NCBI GenBank assembly: GCA_035496575.1
Contig: DATJEN010000195.1
Location: 1-64,000 of the forward strand
DNA: 64,000 bases
From: PALSA-1355 sp035496575
GTDB lineage: Bacteria > Planctomycetota > Planctomycetia > Pirellulales > PALSA-1355
Reading direction: 5' to 3'
The translations under genes were made by a program, and so were the position numbers. Of this stretch, positions 25,007 through 34,637 are shown piece by piece; the first letter of the stretch is position 1, and each line of letters begins with the position of its first letter. A model generated the notes under the pieces. The model worked only from the letters and a program-made list of their open reading frames with translations, searched no databases and had not been told where the DNA came from.

Positions 25007-25918
25007 ATGGAACTGGAATTCATTCGCTGGCTCGAAAAGCGCCTGCCACGCTCAACGGCTTCGCCGCCAGGCATTGGCGATGACGCCGCCCTTTTCGCGC
25101 TCGAAGCCGGCCATCAAGGCGTCGTAACGGTGGATGTGCTCACCGATGGCGTGGACTTCGAATTAGCGGAGGTTCCTCCGCGGCGAATTGGCCGCAAGGC
25201 ATTGGCCGTCAACCTGAGCGACCTGGCGGCCATGGCGGCTCGCCCGCTGGCCGCGGTCGTCGGAGTGGCGCTACCGCGCGCGGGCGCGCTCGAGCTGGTC
25301 AAGGAGCTTTACGAAGGCTTGATTCCGCTCGCCGAGCAGTACGACGTTGTGATCGCCGGCGGAGATACCAACACCTGGGATGGCAGGCTCGTCATTAGCG
25401 TGACCGTGATCGGTCAAGTGTCCGTGGGTCGTGCGCTAACTCGCGCAGGCGCGAGTCGCGGGGACTCGATCCTCGTCACGGGCCAATTGGGCGGCAGCAT
25501 CCTGGGACACCATCTCGACTTCGAGCCTCGGATTGAGGCCGCCCTATGGCTGGCCGAGCACGGCAAGGTCAAAGCTGGAATGGATATTAGTGACGGATTG
25601 TCGCTCGATCTGTGGCGGATGACGAAAGCGGGCGGCCTTGGCGCGGAACTCATGGCGAGCAAAATTCCGATTGCCGCGGCGGCCGCCGAACTCGCCCGCG
25701 CCGATGGCCGGCCGGCCCTGGAGCACGCGCTATCGGACGGAGAGGATTTCGAACTGTTGTTGGCAGCCGAACCTGGAGTGGCGACGGAATTAGAAGTCAC
25801 CCAGCCGCTCCAGTGTGGGCTGACCGTGATCGGGCGGTTCGTGGCGGAGCCAGGGTTGTGGCTCCTCGATGATGACGGCAAGCGGACCCCAATCGAGCCG
25901 CAAGGCTTTCAGCACTAA
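25007..25918 (+). CDS. thiL: Thiamine-monophosphate kinase
   Basis: A 303-residue protein of the PurM/ThiL fold. Motifs seen are GIGDDAALF at about 23-31, VDVLTDGVDF, KALAVNLSDLAAMAA, IAGGDTN and MDISDGLSLDL, which together bind ATP, Mg2+ and thiamine monophosphate. ThiL makes thiamine diphosphate, the final step of cofactor synthesis. The C-terminal end overlaps no gene but sits 19 bases ahead of tsaE, so the two are probably one transcript. Confidence 0.93.
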   Translation: MELEFIRWLEKRLPRSTASPPGIGDDAALFALEAGHQGVVTVDVLTDGVDFELAEVPPRRIGRKALAVNLSDLAAMAARPLAAVVGVALPRAGALELVKELYEGLIPLAEQYDVVIAGGDTNTWDGRLVISVTVIGQVSVGRALTRAGASRGDSILVTGQLGGSILGHHLDFEPRIEAALWLAEHGKVKAGMDISDGLSLDLWRMTKAGGLGAELMASKIPIAAAAAELARADGRPALEHALSDGEDFELLLAAEPGVATELEVTQPLQCGLTVIGRFVAEPGLWLLDDDGKRTPIEPQGFQH

Positions 25919-25937
25919 ACGCCTAAAACAGGATTCG

Positions 25938-26429
25938 ATGAGCGACACGCATCTGTCGTATACGGCATCGAGCGAAGCTGACACCGAGCGTTTGGGCGCC
26001 GCACTCGCGCGAGCGCTTGCCGACGGCGGAGTGGTTTCGCTATCGGGTCCACTGGGCGCTGGCAAAACGCGGCTGGTACAAGCGATTGCAGCGGCCTTAG
26101 GCGTCGACCGCGCGGACGTGGTCAGCCCCACGTTCGTCTTGGTTCATGAATACCACGGGACACGCCCGATCTATCACATCGATGCCTACCGCTTGCGCGA
26201 TAAAGACGAGTTCGTGGCGCTGGGAGTGGAGGAGTATTTTCCAACTCCCAATCTGGTGCTGATCGAATGGGGTGAGCGTGTGAGCCGCTGTTTGCCTGAC
26301 GATCATTTGCAGGTCACCATCGAACTGGGCGCCGGGGACGAGCGCCGCTTCGAGCTATCGGCAACGGGAAGACGGGCCGCGCAAAGCCTGGCCCGGCTGC
26401 GGACAGAATTGGGGACGATCACAAGATGA
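25938..26429 (+). CDS. tsaE: tRNA threonylcarbamoyladenosine biosynthesis ATPase
   Basis: From ATG at 25938 (AGGA upstream) the protein has 163 residues, the size of TsaE/YjeE. The P-loop is GPLGAGKTR at about 35-43 in the mature count, and the family motifs SPTFVLVHEY, YHIDAYRL and LIEWGERV all occur in order. TsaE works with TsaB and TsaD to place t6A at position 37 of ANN-decoding tRNAs. A 23-residue upstream extension lies inside the thiL tail and is rejected. Its end overlaps hslU by 11 bases; the two genes are convergent. Confidence 0.92.
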   Translation: MSDTHLSYTASSEADTERLGAALARALADGGVVSLSGPLGAGKTRLVQAIAAALGVDRADVVSPTFVLVHEYHGTRPIYHIDAYRLRDKDEFVALGVEEYFPTPNLVLIEWGERVSRCLPDDHLQVTIELGAGDERRFELSATGRRAAQSLARLRTELGTITR

Positions 26430-27753
26430 ACTTGCTCAGGTCTTCATCCTGGGCGAGCTTATCCAGCCGCGAGCGGACGTACGGGGCGTCCACGACAATC
26501 CGTCCCTGGACCTGATCGGGCGCATTGAAGCTCAGCTCCTCGAGCAACTTTTCCATGATGGTGTAAAGCCGCCGCGCGCCGATGTTCTGACTGGTTTGAT
26601 TGACGCGGAAAGCCACGTCCGCAAGGGCCTCGATGGCGGACGGATCGTATTCGATCGCCACGCCGTCGGTGCCCAACAGCGCCTTGTACTGCTTGGTGAG
26701 CGCGCTGGCCGGCTCGGTCAGGATGCGAACGAAATCCTCCTTCGTGAGATCGCCAAGCTCCACGCGAATGGGGAAGCGGCCCTGCAGCTCCGGCATCAGC
26801 TCGCTGGGTTTGCTGCGATGAAAGGCGCCGGCCGCGATAAACAGGATATGGTCGGTCTTCACATATCCGTACTTGGTCTGCACGGTCGTGCCTTCCACGA
26901 TGGGCAACAAGTCGCGTTGCACGCCTTGGCGAGAGACATCGGCACCCCGGCTCTCGCTGGCGACCACTTTGTCCAGTTCATCGATGAAGACGATGCCGAG
27001 GTTCTCCGAAAGCTCGACGGCTTTCGCGTTGACTTTTTCCGGGTTGATGAGAGCATCGCACTCCTGCTCGAAGAGGACCTTGCGCGCCTCGGCGACACTC
27101 AGTTGGCGGCGCGTGGTTTGCTTCGGCATGAAACGCTCGAGCATCCCTTGCAGGTCCATGTCGACCTGTTCCAGACCCATGCCCGTCAGCATCATGGGCG
27201 CGGCTTTTTGCTCGACCGTGATTTCGATCTTGCGGTCTTCCATGTCGCCGGCCGCCAGTCGAGCGCGAATTTTCTCGCGCGTCCGCTCATGACGCTCAGG
27301 CGAGTTGGCGCTTTCCGCCCCGACGTCGTAGGCGACCGGCGCAGGCACGAGCAGATCGAGCAGGCGATCCTCCACCCTGCGGCGCGCCTCGGTTTCGACG
27401 TTTTTGCGTTCGGATTCTCGCACAAGCGCAATCGCATTCTCCACCAGTTCGCGGATAATGCTCTCCACGTCGCGGCCGTAGTAACCGACTTCGGTGTACT
27501 TTGTTGCTTCGACCTTGATGAAAGGCGCCCCCGTCAGCCTGGCAAGCCGCCGCGCAATCTCGGTTTTGCCGACGCCGGTGGGACCGATCATCAAGATGTT
27601 CTTGGGCGCGATTTCCGCGCGCATTTCAGGCGAGAGTTGTTGCCGGCGCCACCGATTGCGCACCGCAATGGCAACCGCGCGCTTGGCCTGGGTCTGCCCG
27701 ACGATGTGCGCGTCGAGCTCGGCCACGACTTGCCGCGGCGTCAGGTCGCGCAT
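26419..27753 (-). CDS. hslU: ATP-dependent protease ATPase subunit HslU
   Basis: A 444-residue AAA+ protein. Walker A is GPTGVGKTE, Walker B is FIDELDK with the acidic pair, and the HslU I-domain follows the first AAA helix with the long charged insert expected. HslU pairs with HslV to form a two-ring protease; HslU unfolds substrates and feeds them in. Its start overlaps the hslV stop by 13 bases on the same strand, so translation is probably coupled. The C-terminal SKFIL ending is the HslU tail that docks into HslV and activates it. Confidence 0.95.
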   Translation of the reverse strand: MRDLTPRQVVAELDAHIVGQTQAKRAVAIAVRNRWRRQQLSPEMRAEIAPKNILMIGPTGVGKTEIARRLARLTGAPFIKVEATKYTEVGYYGRDVESIIRELVENAIALVRESERKNVETEARRRVEDRLLDLLVPAPVAYDVGAESANSPERHERTREKIRARLAAGDMEDRKIEITVEQKAAPMMLTGMGLEQVDMDLQGMLERFMPKQTTRRQLSVAEARKVLFEQECDALINPEKVNAKAVELSENLGIVFIDELDKVVASESRGADVSRQGVQRDLLPIVEGTTVQTKYGYVKTDHILFIAAGAFHRSKPSELMPELQGRFPIRVELGDLTKEDFVRILTEPASALTKQYKALLGTDGVAIEYDPSAIEALADVAFRVNQTSQNIGARRLYTIMEKLLEELSFNAPDQVQGRIVVDAPYVRSRLDKLAQDEDLSKFIL

Positions 27754-28283
27754 GGCAGAACCTCAACCACGATATTCTCATTGGTAAAGACGTCGATCCC
27801 AGCGGCGATTTGCAGACTGGTGCGCACAATTTCGGCGGCGTCCAACTGCGAATGGGCGACCAGCGCGCGAGCCGCGGCCACGGCATAATTGCCGCCCGAG
27901 CCAATGCCCAGCACGCCATCGGTGGGCTGGATGACGTCGCCATTGCCTGTCACCAGCAGCGTGTGGTTTGCGTCGACCACGGCTAGCAGCGCTTCCAAGC
28001 GGCGCAACGCGCGATCGGTCCGCCAGTCCTTGGCAAGCTCAGTGGCCGCACGCGGCACGTTGCCAGGAAAGTCCTTGAGCTTCGCCTCGAACCGCTCGAG
28101 AAGCGCAAAAGCGTCCGCCGTGGAACCGGCAAATCCCGTGAATACCTTGCCATCGAGCAGGCGGCGGATTTTCATCGCGTCGGCCTTCATGACGGTGTTC
28201 GCCAGCGTGACTTGCCCGTCACCGCCGATTGCCACCATTCCCTTGTGGCGCACGGTCAGAATGGTCGTGGATCGCGTCTTCAT
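27741..28283 (-). CDS. hslV: ATP-dependent protease peptidase subunit HslV
   Basis: A 180-residue proteasome-like subunit. The catalytic threonine follows an N-terminal propeptide of five residues (MKTRS before TTILTV), whereas in E. coli only the initiator Met precedes it. The motifs TLANTVMK, GKVFTGFAGSTADAF and a GSGGNYA patch match HslV. It forms the double hexameric core of the HslVU protease. It is the first gene of the hslV-hslU pair and overlaps hslU by 13 bases. Confidence 0.95.
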   Translation of the reverse strand: MKTRSTTILTVRHKGMVAIGGDGQVTLANTVMKADAMKIRRLLDGKVFTGFAGSTADAFALLERFEAKLKDFPGNVPRAATELAKDWRTDRALRRLEALLAVVDANHTLLVTGNGDVIQPTDGVLGIGSGGNYAVAAARALVAHSQLDAAEIVRTSLQIAAGIDVFTNENIVVEVLPCAT

Positions 28284-28416
28284 GGTGGGATTCTATTAGC
28301 CGCGTGCGAATGGGGACAGGGGCAAAAGCGGGCACGAGAGCCAGGCGAAGCCGCACCCACAACAAGCACCCAATCGAGCGACAGACCTCGCGCTGCAGAT
28401 GAAACGAGCACGTCCT

Positions 28417-29325
28417 TTAACGCTTGGTGGCGGTGAATTGCGGTGGCTGCTCGAGAACTTGCAATAGGTACCGTCCGTAGTCATTGCCGGCCTTTTCGGC
28501 GAGCGTGGCGAGCTCCGCAGCGCTGATGAATCCCTTGTGGTAAGCCACTTCCTCGATGCAGGCGATTTTCATGCCTTGTCGCATTTCGATGGTTTGCACG
28601 AAATTGGCCGCTTGCAGCAGCGCCTCATGCGTGCCGGTGTCGAGCCAGGCAAACCCGCGCGTCAGGACTTCCACATACAGCCGCTGCTCGTTGAGGTACG
28701 CCTGGTTGACGTCCGTAATCTCGAGCTCGCCACGCGCGGAGGGCCGCAAGCCGCGGGCAATTTCGAGCACGTCATTGTCGTAAAAATACAGGCCGGTCAC
28801 CGCCAGCTTCGAGCGGGGCGCGCGGGGTTTCTCTTCCAGCGAAAGTGGCCGCCCGCCGCGGTCGAGCTCGACCACGCCGTAGCGCTCCGGATCCTTGACC
28901 GCATGCGCAAGAATCGTGGCGCCCGAGGCGCGCTTGGTGGCGCGGGCCAAGATGTCTTGAAAACCCTGTCCAAAGAATAAGTTGTCGCCCAGGACGAGCG
29001 CCACATGTTCGTGCCCCACGAACTCGCGACCGATCAGAAACGCTTCGGCCAGTCCATTGGGTTCGCGCTGCACGGCGTAGCGGATCGAAATTCCAATGCG
29101 GCTCCCATCCCCCAACAGGCGCTCAAACGCGCTTGCATCCTGCGGCGTCGTGATGACCAGCACATCGCGAATGCCGGAAAGCATCAGCGCGGAGAGCGGG
29201 TAATAAACCATCGGCTTGTCGTACACGGGCAGGAGCTGCTTGCTCACCGCGCGCGTAACCGGATCGAGCCGCGTGCCTGAGCCACCGGCCAGGATGATTC
29301 CCTTGTTGAAGTGTGCGTCAGGCAT
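28417..29325 (-). CDS. rmlA: Glucose-1-phosphate thymidylyltransferase
   Basis: A 302-residue nucleotidyltransferase. The N-terminal signature GIILAGGSGTRLDPVTRAVSKQLLPVYDKPMV is split over the usual region, with the conserved LAGGSGTRL loop and the SKQLLPVYDKP block. The GDNLFFG and TGLYFYDNDV motifs also match RmlA. It makes dTDP-glucose, the first step of dTDP-rhamnose synthesis. The next gene upstream on the same strand is rmlB, 28 bases away, so the two form an operon. The later rmlC and rmlD genes are not in this window. Confidence 0.94.
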   Translation of the reverse strand: MPDAHFNKGIILAGGSGTRLDPVTRAVSKQLLPVYDKPMVYYPLSALMLSGIRDVLVITTPQDASAFERLLGDGSRIGISIRYAVQREPNGLAEAFLIGREFVGHEHVALVLGDNLFFGQGFQDILARATKRASGATILAHAVKDPERYGVVELDRGGRPLSLEEKPRAPRSKLAVTGLYFYDNDVLEIARGLRPSARGELEITDVNQAYLNEQRLYVEVLTRGFAWLDTGTHEALLQAANFVQTIEMRQGMKIACIEEVAYHKGFISAAELATLAEKAGNDYGRYLLQVLEQPPQFTATKR

Positions 29326-29353
29326 GGTGGTGTGCCATCCTTGGTGTTTCAGC

Positions 29354-30412
29354 TCAATGGGCCAGGCCCAGTCGTTCCCGTTGATAGACGCCGCTCGTGA
29401 CGCGTTCGACCCAGCCTGGGTGATCGAGATACCAGGCCACAGTTTCTCGCAAACCTTGTTCTAAATGGTAGCGCGGTTCCCAACCCAGCTCGCGCTTGGC
29501 CTTGGTGGGGTCGATGGCATAGCGCGCATCGTGACCGGGACGATCCTCGACAAAGCGAATGAGGTCCGCGCAAGGCCGATGCGGCAAGTCGGGCCGCAGC
29601 TCGTCGACGATCGCGCACACGGCTTGAACTATTTGCAGATTGGTGCGCTCCGAGCGGCCTCCCAGGTCATAAACCTCGCCCGGCCGCCCATGTTCAAGCG
29701 CGGCCATCAATCCGCGGCAATGATCTTCGACGTGCAGCCAGTCGCGCACTTGCTCACCTTTGCCATAGACCGGCAAAGGTTGGCCATCGATCGCGTTTAA
29801 GATCATGAGCGGGACCAATTTCTCAGGAAACTGAAACGGGCCGTAATTATTCGAGCAATGCGTGGTAAGCGTTGGGAGCCGATACGTCTGAAAGTACGCG
29901 CGCACAAAATGGTCGGCGGCGGCCTTCGAGGCCGCGTACGGCGAGTTGGGACGCAAGGGGCTGTCTTCAGTGAAGCATCCCGTCGCTCCCAACGACCCGT
30001 AAACCTCGTCCGTCGAAACCTGCAAGAACCGAAATTGGCCGCGCGCGGGCTCGGGCAGACTTTTGTAGTAGGCGAGTGCGGCGTCGAGCAAGGTGCACGT
30101 GCCCACCACATTGGTCTCGACGAAAGCCGATGGGGCGTCGATCGATCGGTCGACGTGCGATTCGGCGGCCAGGTTCATGATCGCCTGTGGTTGAAATTCG
30201 CTTAGCAGTGAGTCGGCGAGCTTGCGGTCACAGATGTCGCCATGGACGAACACGTGCCGGGACTGACCAGAAACCGCCTCGAGCGAGTCTACGTTGCCGG
30301 CATACGTCAGTTTGTCGAGATTTATGATGCGAACCTGCCGCTCACCGACTAGCAGCCGAACCAGGGCACTGCCGATAAAGCCCGCGCCGCCGGTGATGAG
30401 CAGGGTTTGCAT
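29354..30412 (-). CDS. rmlB: dTDP-glucose 4,6-dehydratase
   Basis: A 352-residue extended SDR enzyme. The NAD motif GGAGFIGSALV lies near the start, STDEVYGS carries the Thr/Asp/Glu catalytic positions, and SPYAASKAAADHF supplies the Tyr-x3-Lys pair. The later block CSNNYGPFQFPEKL is diagnostic for RmlB. It converts dTDP-glucose to dTDP-4-keto-6-deoxyglucose for rhamnose or other deoxysugars. It is first in the rmlB-rmlA operon; the plus-strand TPR-GT41 gene starts about 150 bases away in the opposite direction, so the interval may hold divergent promoters. Confidence 0.95.
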   Translation of the reverse strand: MQTLLITGGAGFIGSALVRLLVGERQVRIINLDKLTYAGNVDSLEAVSGQSRHVFVHGDICDRKLADSLLSEFQPQAIMNLAAESHVDRSIDAPSAFVETNVVGTCTLLDAALAYYKSLPEPARGQFRFLQVSTDEVYGSLGATGCFTEDSPLRPNSPYAASKAAADHFVRAYFQTYRLPTLTTHCSNNYGPFQFPEKLVPLMILNAIDGQPLPVYGKGEQVRDWLHVEDHCRGLMAALEHGRPGEVYDLGGRSERTNLQIVQAVCAIVDELRPDLPHRPCADLIRFVEDRPGHDARYAIDPTKAKRELGWEPRYHLEQGLRETVAWYLDHPGWVERVTSGVYQRERLGLAH

Positions 30413-30564
30413 GCTGGGTGGGGAAGCGATGCGAAGGATCCGAATCTCCGGGCGCGATTTTACCCCCTTGGTTCGATGACTTCCAAGTGCAGAGTCCTAG
30501 CGCCACGGTGCGTGCGGGCGTTAGAATTGCAATCCGTTCCGAACGACCGCCGCGAGCAGATGGT

Positions 30565-32835
30565 ATGTTACCAGCCGACCAGGTCTTCCAAGCCGCCGTA
30601 GCCGCTCACGAGCGCGGCGACTTGCAAGAAGCCGAAAGACTCTACCGGCAAGTTTTATCGCTCCAGCCACAGCACGCCGGCGCGCTCGACATGCTCGGCA
30701 CGCTCGCGATCCAGGCGGGCAATGCGGCCGTGGCGCTCGCGTTCTTCGCGCAAGCTGTCGCGATCGCGCCCGCGCAGCCGATTTATCATGTGCATCTGGG
30801 TGAGGCGCAACGGAGGACGGGGAACTTGGAACTCGCCGAGCGCAGTTTTCGCGAAGCCGTTCGGCTTGGGCCCGACTTACTCGAGACACACGACCCTCTG
30901 GCGGCCCTGCTCAAATCGGGCGGGCACTTCGAAGCCGCCGCCACAGAGTATCGCGAGACCGTTCGAACTCGGCCTAATTTGTCGATCACGCACTACAATC
31001 TGGGCGTTGTTCTGACCGCGATTGGAAAAACCGACGAAGCGATCGAATGCTATCGGCGGGCATGCGCCTTACAGCCGCCATTGGCCGAAGCCCATATGAA
31101 CCTGGCCGGCTTGCTCCACAACCGGCACGAGGTTGACGCCGCCGCAGGCGAGTACCAGCGTGCGCTGGCAATTCGGCCGGACTTTTTTGAGGCGCTCCAG
31201 AGCTACGCGATCATGCTGCAGTTGGCCGGACGGGTGGACGAGGCCCTGTTGTATTTCGAGCGCGCGATTCAAGTGCGGCCGGGATCCGCCTTGGCGCATT
31301 TGAATCGCGGCAATGTTCTTAGAACCATACGACGTTCGAATGAGGCAATCGCCGAATATCGACATGCCGCGCAGCTTGACCCTTCATTCGAAGCGGCCTA
31401 CCACAACCTGGCCGTCATCTACAACGAATTTCAGCAGGCCGACCCCGCGCTCGAATTTTGCGAAAAGGGACTGCTGCTTGAGCCTCGTTCCGCAAGCCTT
31501 TGCAATTTGAAGGGCACGGCGCTGCACTCACAAGGGCGCGGCGACGAGGCGCTCGCTTGGTATCGCAAGGCAATGGAGCTCGATCCCGCGCGACCTGATT
31601 TCTACAGCAATCTCCTCTACACGTTCAATTACCTACCCGGTTTCTCCCAAGAGGCCGTGTTCAGCGAGCATCGAGCCTGGGCGGAGCGGTTTGCCGAGCC
31701 GCTGACTCACTTGGCGGCGTCGCACGAGCGAGATCCTAGCCCACGGCACAAGCTGCGGCTGGGCTACGTGTCGGCTTATTTTCGCCGCCATGCGGTCAAT
31801 TACTTTAGCGAACCGGTTTTGTTGGCTCACGACCATGATCAGTTCGAAGTCTATTGCTATTCCGACGTAGCGGCGCCAGACGCCGTGACGGCCCGAATCA
31901 AAGCCGCCGCCGACGTGTGGCGGCCCGTTGTCGGTTTCTCGGATGAACAACTGGCCGAGCAGATTCGAAGCGATCGCATCGACATCCTGGTCGATCTGGC
32001 CGGGCATATTGGTGGGAACCGGTTGTTGACGTTCGCGCGCAAGCCGGCGCCGATTCAGGTGACCTATATCGGCTATCAAAACACTACCGGCATGACAGCC
32101 ATGGATTATCGATTGACGGACGAACGGGCCGACCCGCCGGGTCTGACCGACCGATATTACACGGAGAAACTCGTGCGCCTGCCGCGAGCGTTTTTTTGCT
32201 ACCGGCCGCCGGACGAAGCCCCGCCGATCACGCCATTGCCTGCCGCGAGCTCAGGCTATGTGACGTTTGGCTACTTCAATATCTATCGCAAAGTCACCCC
32301 GGCGGTGATTGATGTGTGGTTGCGAATTCTGGCGGGTCTTGAGAATTCCCGCTTGCTCGTGCTCGCGGCCGGTGGCGGCTACATCGAGCGGCATCTGCAC
32401 GAACGGGCTCGAGCCGCCTCGATCGATCCGGCCAGGATCGTGCTTCACAATCGCAAAATCCTGCGTGAGTACCTTGGCCTCATCGCCGAGGCGGATATCG
32501 CGCTCGATCCCTTTCCCTTTACCGGGCACACGACGACCTGCGATTCAATCTGGATGGGTGTGCCGGTCGTGATGCTCGAGGGAGAAACCTACGCGTCTCG
32601 CTTCGGCGGCAGCGTTTTGGCCAATGTGGGGCTGGCGGACTTAATCGCCCAAGACATTGAGGGCTACGTCCAGCGCGCCCTTACGTTGGCCAACGATCGA
32701 GAGCGATTGACCCGCCTCCGCTCAACGCTGCGAACCACGATGTCCGCTTCTCCCCTGCTCGACTTTGCCGGCTTCACGCGCAACCTGGAGGCTGCTTACC
32801 GCCAAATGTGGAATGCTCGGCTGAGCACAGCTTAG
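30565..32835 (+). CDS. TPR-containing glycosyltransferase family 41 (OGT/SPINDLY-like)
   Basis: From ATG at 30565 the protein has 756 residues. The first 380 or so residues are about ten TPR repeats (for example AHERGDLQEAERLYRQVL, HYNLGVVLTAIGKTDEAIE, YHNLAVIYNEF). From about residue 393 the GT41 catalytic part begins with LRLGYVSAYFRRHAV, followed by YQNTTGMTAMDYRLTDERADP, a TFGYFNIYRKVTP region, and the GHTTTCDSIWMGVPVVML donor block. In eukaryotes the family transfers O-GlcNAc to proteins; bacterial members modify proteins or glycans with various sugars. The location next to rmlAB suggests a role in surface glycan or glycoprotein synthesis, an inference. Confidence 0.9.
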   Translation: MLPADQVFQAAVAAHERGDLQEAERLYRQVLSLQPQHAGALDMLGTLAIQAGNAAVALAFFAQAVAIAPAQPIYHVHLGEAQRRTGNLELAERSFREAVRLGPDLLETHDPLAALLKSGGHFEAAATEYRETVRTRPNLSITHYNLGVVLTAIGKTDEAIECYRRACALQPPLAEAHMNLAGLLHNRHEVDAAAGEYQRALAIRPDFFEALQSYAIMLQLAGRVDEALLYFERAIQVRPGSALAHLNRGNVLRTIRRSNEAIAEYRHAAQLDPSFEAAYHNLAVIYNEFQQADPALEFCEKGLLLEPRSASLCNLKGTALHSQGRGDEALAWYRKAMELDPARPDFYSNLLYTFNYLPGFSQEAVFSEHRAWAERFAEPLTHLAASHERDPSPRHKLRLGYVSAYFRRHAVNYFSEPVLLAHDHDQFEVYCYSDVAAPDAVTARIKAAADVWRPVVGFSDEQLAEQIRSDRIDILVDLAGHIGGNRLLTFARKPAPIQVTYIGYQNTTGMTAMDYRLTDERADPPGLTDRYYTEKLVRLPRAFFCYRPPDEAPPITPLPAASSGYVTFGYFNIYRKVTPAVIDVWLRILAGLENSRLLVLAAGGGYIERHLHERARAASIDPARIVLHNRKILREYLGLIAEADIALDPFPFTGHTTTCDSIWMGVPVVMLEGETYASRFGGSVLANVGLADLIAQDIEGYVQRALTLANDRERLTRLRSTLRTTMSASPLLDFAGFTRNLEAAYRQMWNARLSTA

Positions 32836-33083
32836 GGCTGCTTAAGATCGTGCCGCTAATCTAAGCAAGAACTGTGATATTTGTGGGCAGCCGGAGGGAA
32901 AAGCTGAGAGCGTCGAACATTTTTGCGCGCTTGAGGCTTCGGACATAAATCGCGAATTGGAAGGAACTTACTCCGTGTTAGATACCATCGGATTGATGCC
33001 AAATCTGTTCTCCGGTACGAAGCTTGCTTTCGGCGACAGCACGTTGGATTGTAGTCCCTCTGTCCACAAAAAGCGGAGTTGCC

Positions 33084-34508
33084 ATGAGACGTTCTGCGCG
33101 CATTTTACCCCTTCTGTTTTTGTTGTGTAGTGTGATTCTAGGCCAGGCCCAGCTCGCCTGGTCGCAGGAAAGTCCCGGCGATGCACCTGCCGCTGCTGCG
33201 GCGCCCCCGCCTGCCGAGCCCAAGCCGCTCGATCGTGGCGACAATGCCTGGATGCTCACCTCATCGGCCCTGGTGCTCATGATGACCGGCCCGGGCCTGG
33301 CCATGTTCTATTGCGGGCTGGTGCGCAAGAAGAACGTGCTCAGCGTCATCATGCAGTGCATCTTCTTGATGGGGCTGATGACCGTCATCTGGGGCCTATA
33401 TGGCTACTCGCTGTCGTTCGGCGGCAGCGAAGCCTGGATCGGCAATAGCGACTATCTGTTCATGAGAAATGTGCAGGCCGAGTGGAAAGATGGCGCCTCG
33501 GTGATCCCGCAGAGCACGGCCTATAACATTCCCATGCTGACGCACATGCTCTTCCAAGGCATGTTCTTCATCATTACTCCGGCGCTGATTTGCGGAGCGT
33601 TTGCCGAGCGGATGAAGTTCAGCACGATGGTCGTTTTTATGATTTTGTGGGGCACGCTGGTCTATTGCCCGCTTTGTCACTGGGTGTGGGGGGGCGGAAT
33701 TCTGGCCTACAACACCGAGCATGCGAAGCAATATGCCATGGGTGGCGCGCTCGACTTTGCCGGCGGAACAGTGGTGCACATTAGCTCCGGCGTTTCGGCT
33801 CTGATCTGCGCGCTGTTGATCGGAAAACGGCTGGGCTATGGTCGTGATCCTATGCCGCCGCACAACCTGACTTACACGGCGTTCGGCGCTGCCATGTTGT
33901 GGGTCGGCTGGTTTGGCTTTAACGCCGGTAGCGCCTGTGCGGCCGATGGAATCGCGGCCAGCGCCTTTGCGGCCACGCACTTCTCGGCGGCTGCCGCCGC
34001 GCTGGCTTGGGCCGGCATGGAATGGATCGCTCGCGGAAAGCCGACCGTGCTGGGCGCTTGCTCGGGCGCTGTCGCTGGCCTGGTTTGCATTACGCCCGCA
34101 TCGGGCTACGTGCTGCCGATGCCTGCCATGGCCATGGGAGCAGCGGCCGGCATTGTGTGCTACCTGGCTTGCACGACCTTGAAGTCGAAGTTTGGTTACG
34201 ACGACTCGCTCGACGCCTTTGGCGTTCACGGGATCGGCGGCACGCTGGGCGCCATCCTGACCGGTGTCTTCGCCACTCGGGCCGTGCAAAACCTCAACAA
34301 CAACGAACCGATTGGCATGTTGGAAGGCGGCAGCCTGTTGACCGGCCAGCTCGTGGCAACTGCGATCACGTGGGTCTTTGCCGCGGCGGTCACGGTCGTC
34401 TTGCTCAAAGTGCTGGATGCGACGATGGGCTTGCGCGTAACTCCCGAAGAAGAGACGCAAGGGCTCGATCTCACGCAGCACGGCGAAGAAGGTTACATTT
34501 TTATGTAA
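33084..34508 (+). CDS. amtB: Ammonium transporter AmtB
   Basis: From ATG at 33084 (GGAG upstream) the protein has 474 residues: an N-terminal signal-like segment of about 28 residues, then eleven membrane helices. Conserved blocks are ALDFAGGTVVHISSGVSAL, with the first pore histidine, and DAFGVHGIGGTLGA, with the second. These line the ammonium/ammonia channel. A GlnK/GlnB regulator gene, often next to amtB, is absent here. An alternative start 20 codons upstream adds nothing recognisable. A strong terminator follows at 34577. Confidence 0.95.
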   Translation: MRRSARILPLLFLLCSVILGQAQLAWSQESPGDAPAAAAAPPPAEPKPLDRGDNAWMLTSSALVLMMTGPGLAMFYCGLVRKKNVLSVIMQCIFLMGLMTVIWGLYGYSLSFGGSEAWIGNSDYLFMRNVQAEWKDGASVIPQSTAYNIPMLTHMLFQGMFFIITPALICGAFAERMKFSTMVVFMILWGTLVYCPLCHWVWGGGILAYNTEHAKQYAMGGALDFAGGTVVHISSGVSALICALLIGKRLGYGRDPMPPHNLTYTAFGAAMLWVGWFGFNAGSACAADGIAASAFAATHFSAAAAALAWAGMEWIARGKPTVLGACSGAVAGLVCITPASGYVLPMPAMAMGAAAGIVCYLACTTLKSKFGYDDSLDAFGVHGIGGTLGAILTGVFATRAVQNLNNNEPIGMLEGGSLLTGQLVATAITWVFAAAVTVVLLKVLDATMGLRVTPEEETQGLDLTQHGEEGYIFM

Positions 34509-34576
34509 ATGTGCCAGCAGGCACGGTCCGCCTGCGGTTATACGGAGCAACTGGTCTCCGCTTGACCAGATGGACG

Positions 34577-34620
34577 CCAGGGCTTGGGCGGTTTATCCGT
34601 CCAAGCCCTTGGTCTTTTTA
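34577..34620 (+). terminator. Rho-independent terminator after amtB
   Basis: CCAGGGCTTGGGCGG pairs with CCGTCCAAGCCCTTGG across a short TTTAT loop, and TCTTTTT follows at 34613-34619. It is 69 bases after the amtB stop, so it ends that transcript. Confidence 0.9.
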
Positions 34621-34637
34621 GGAGGGGTTATGAAGCC

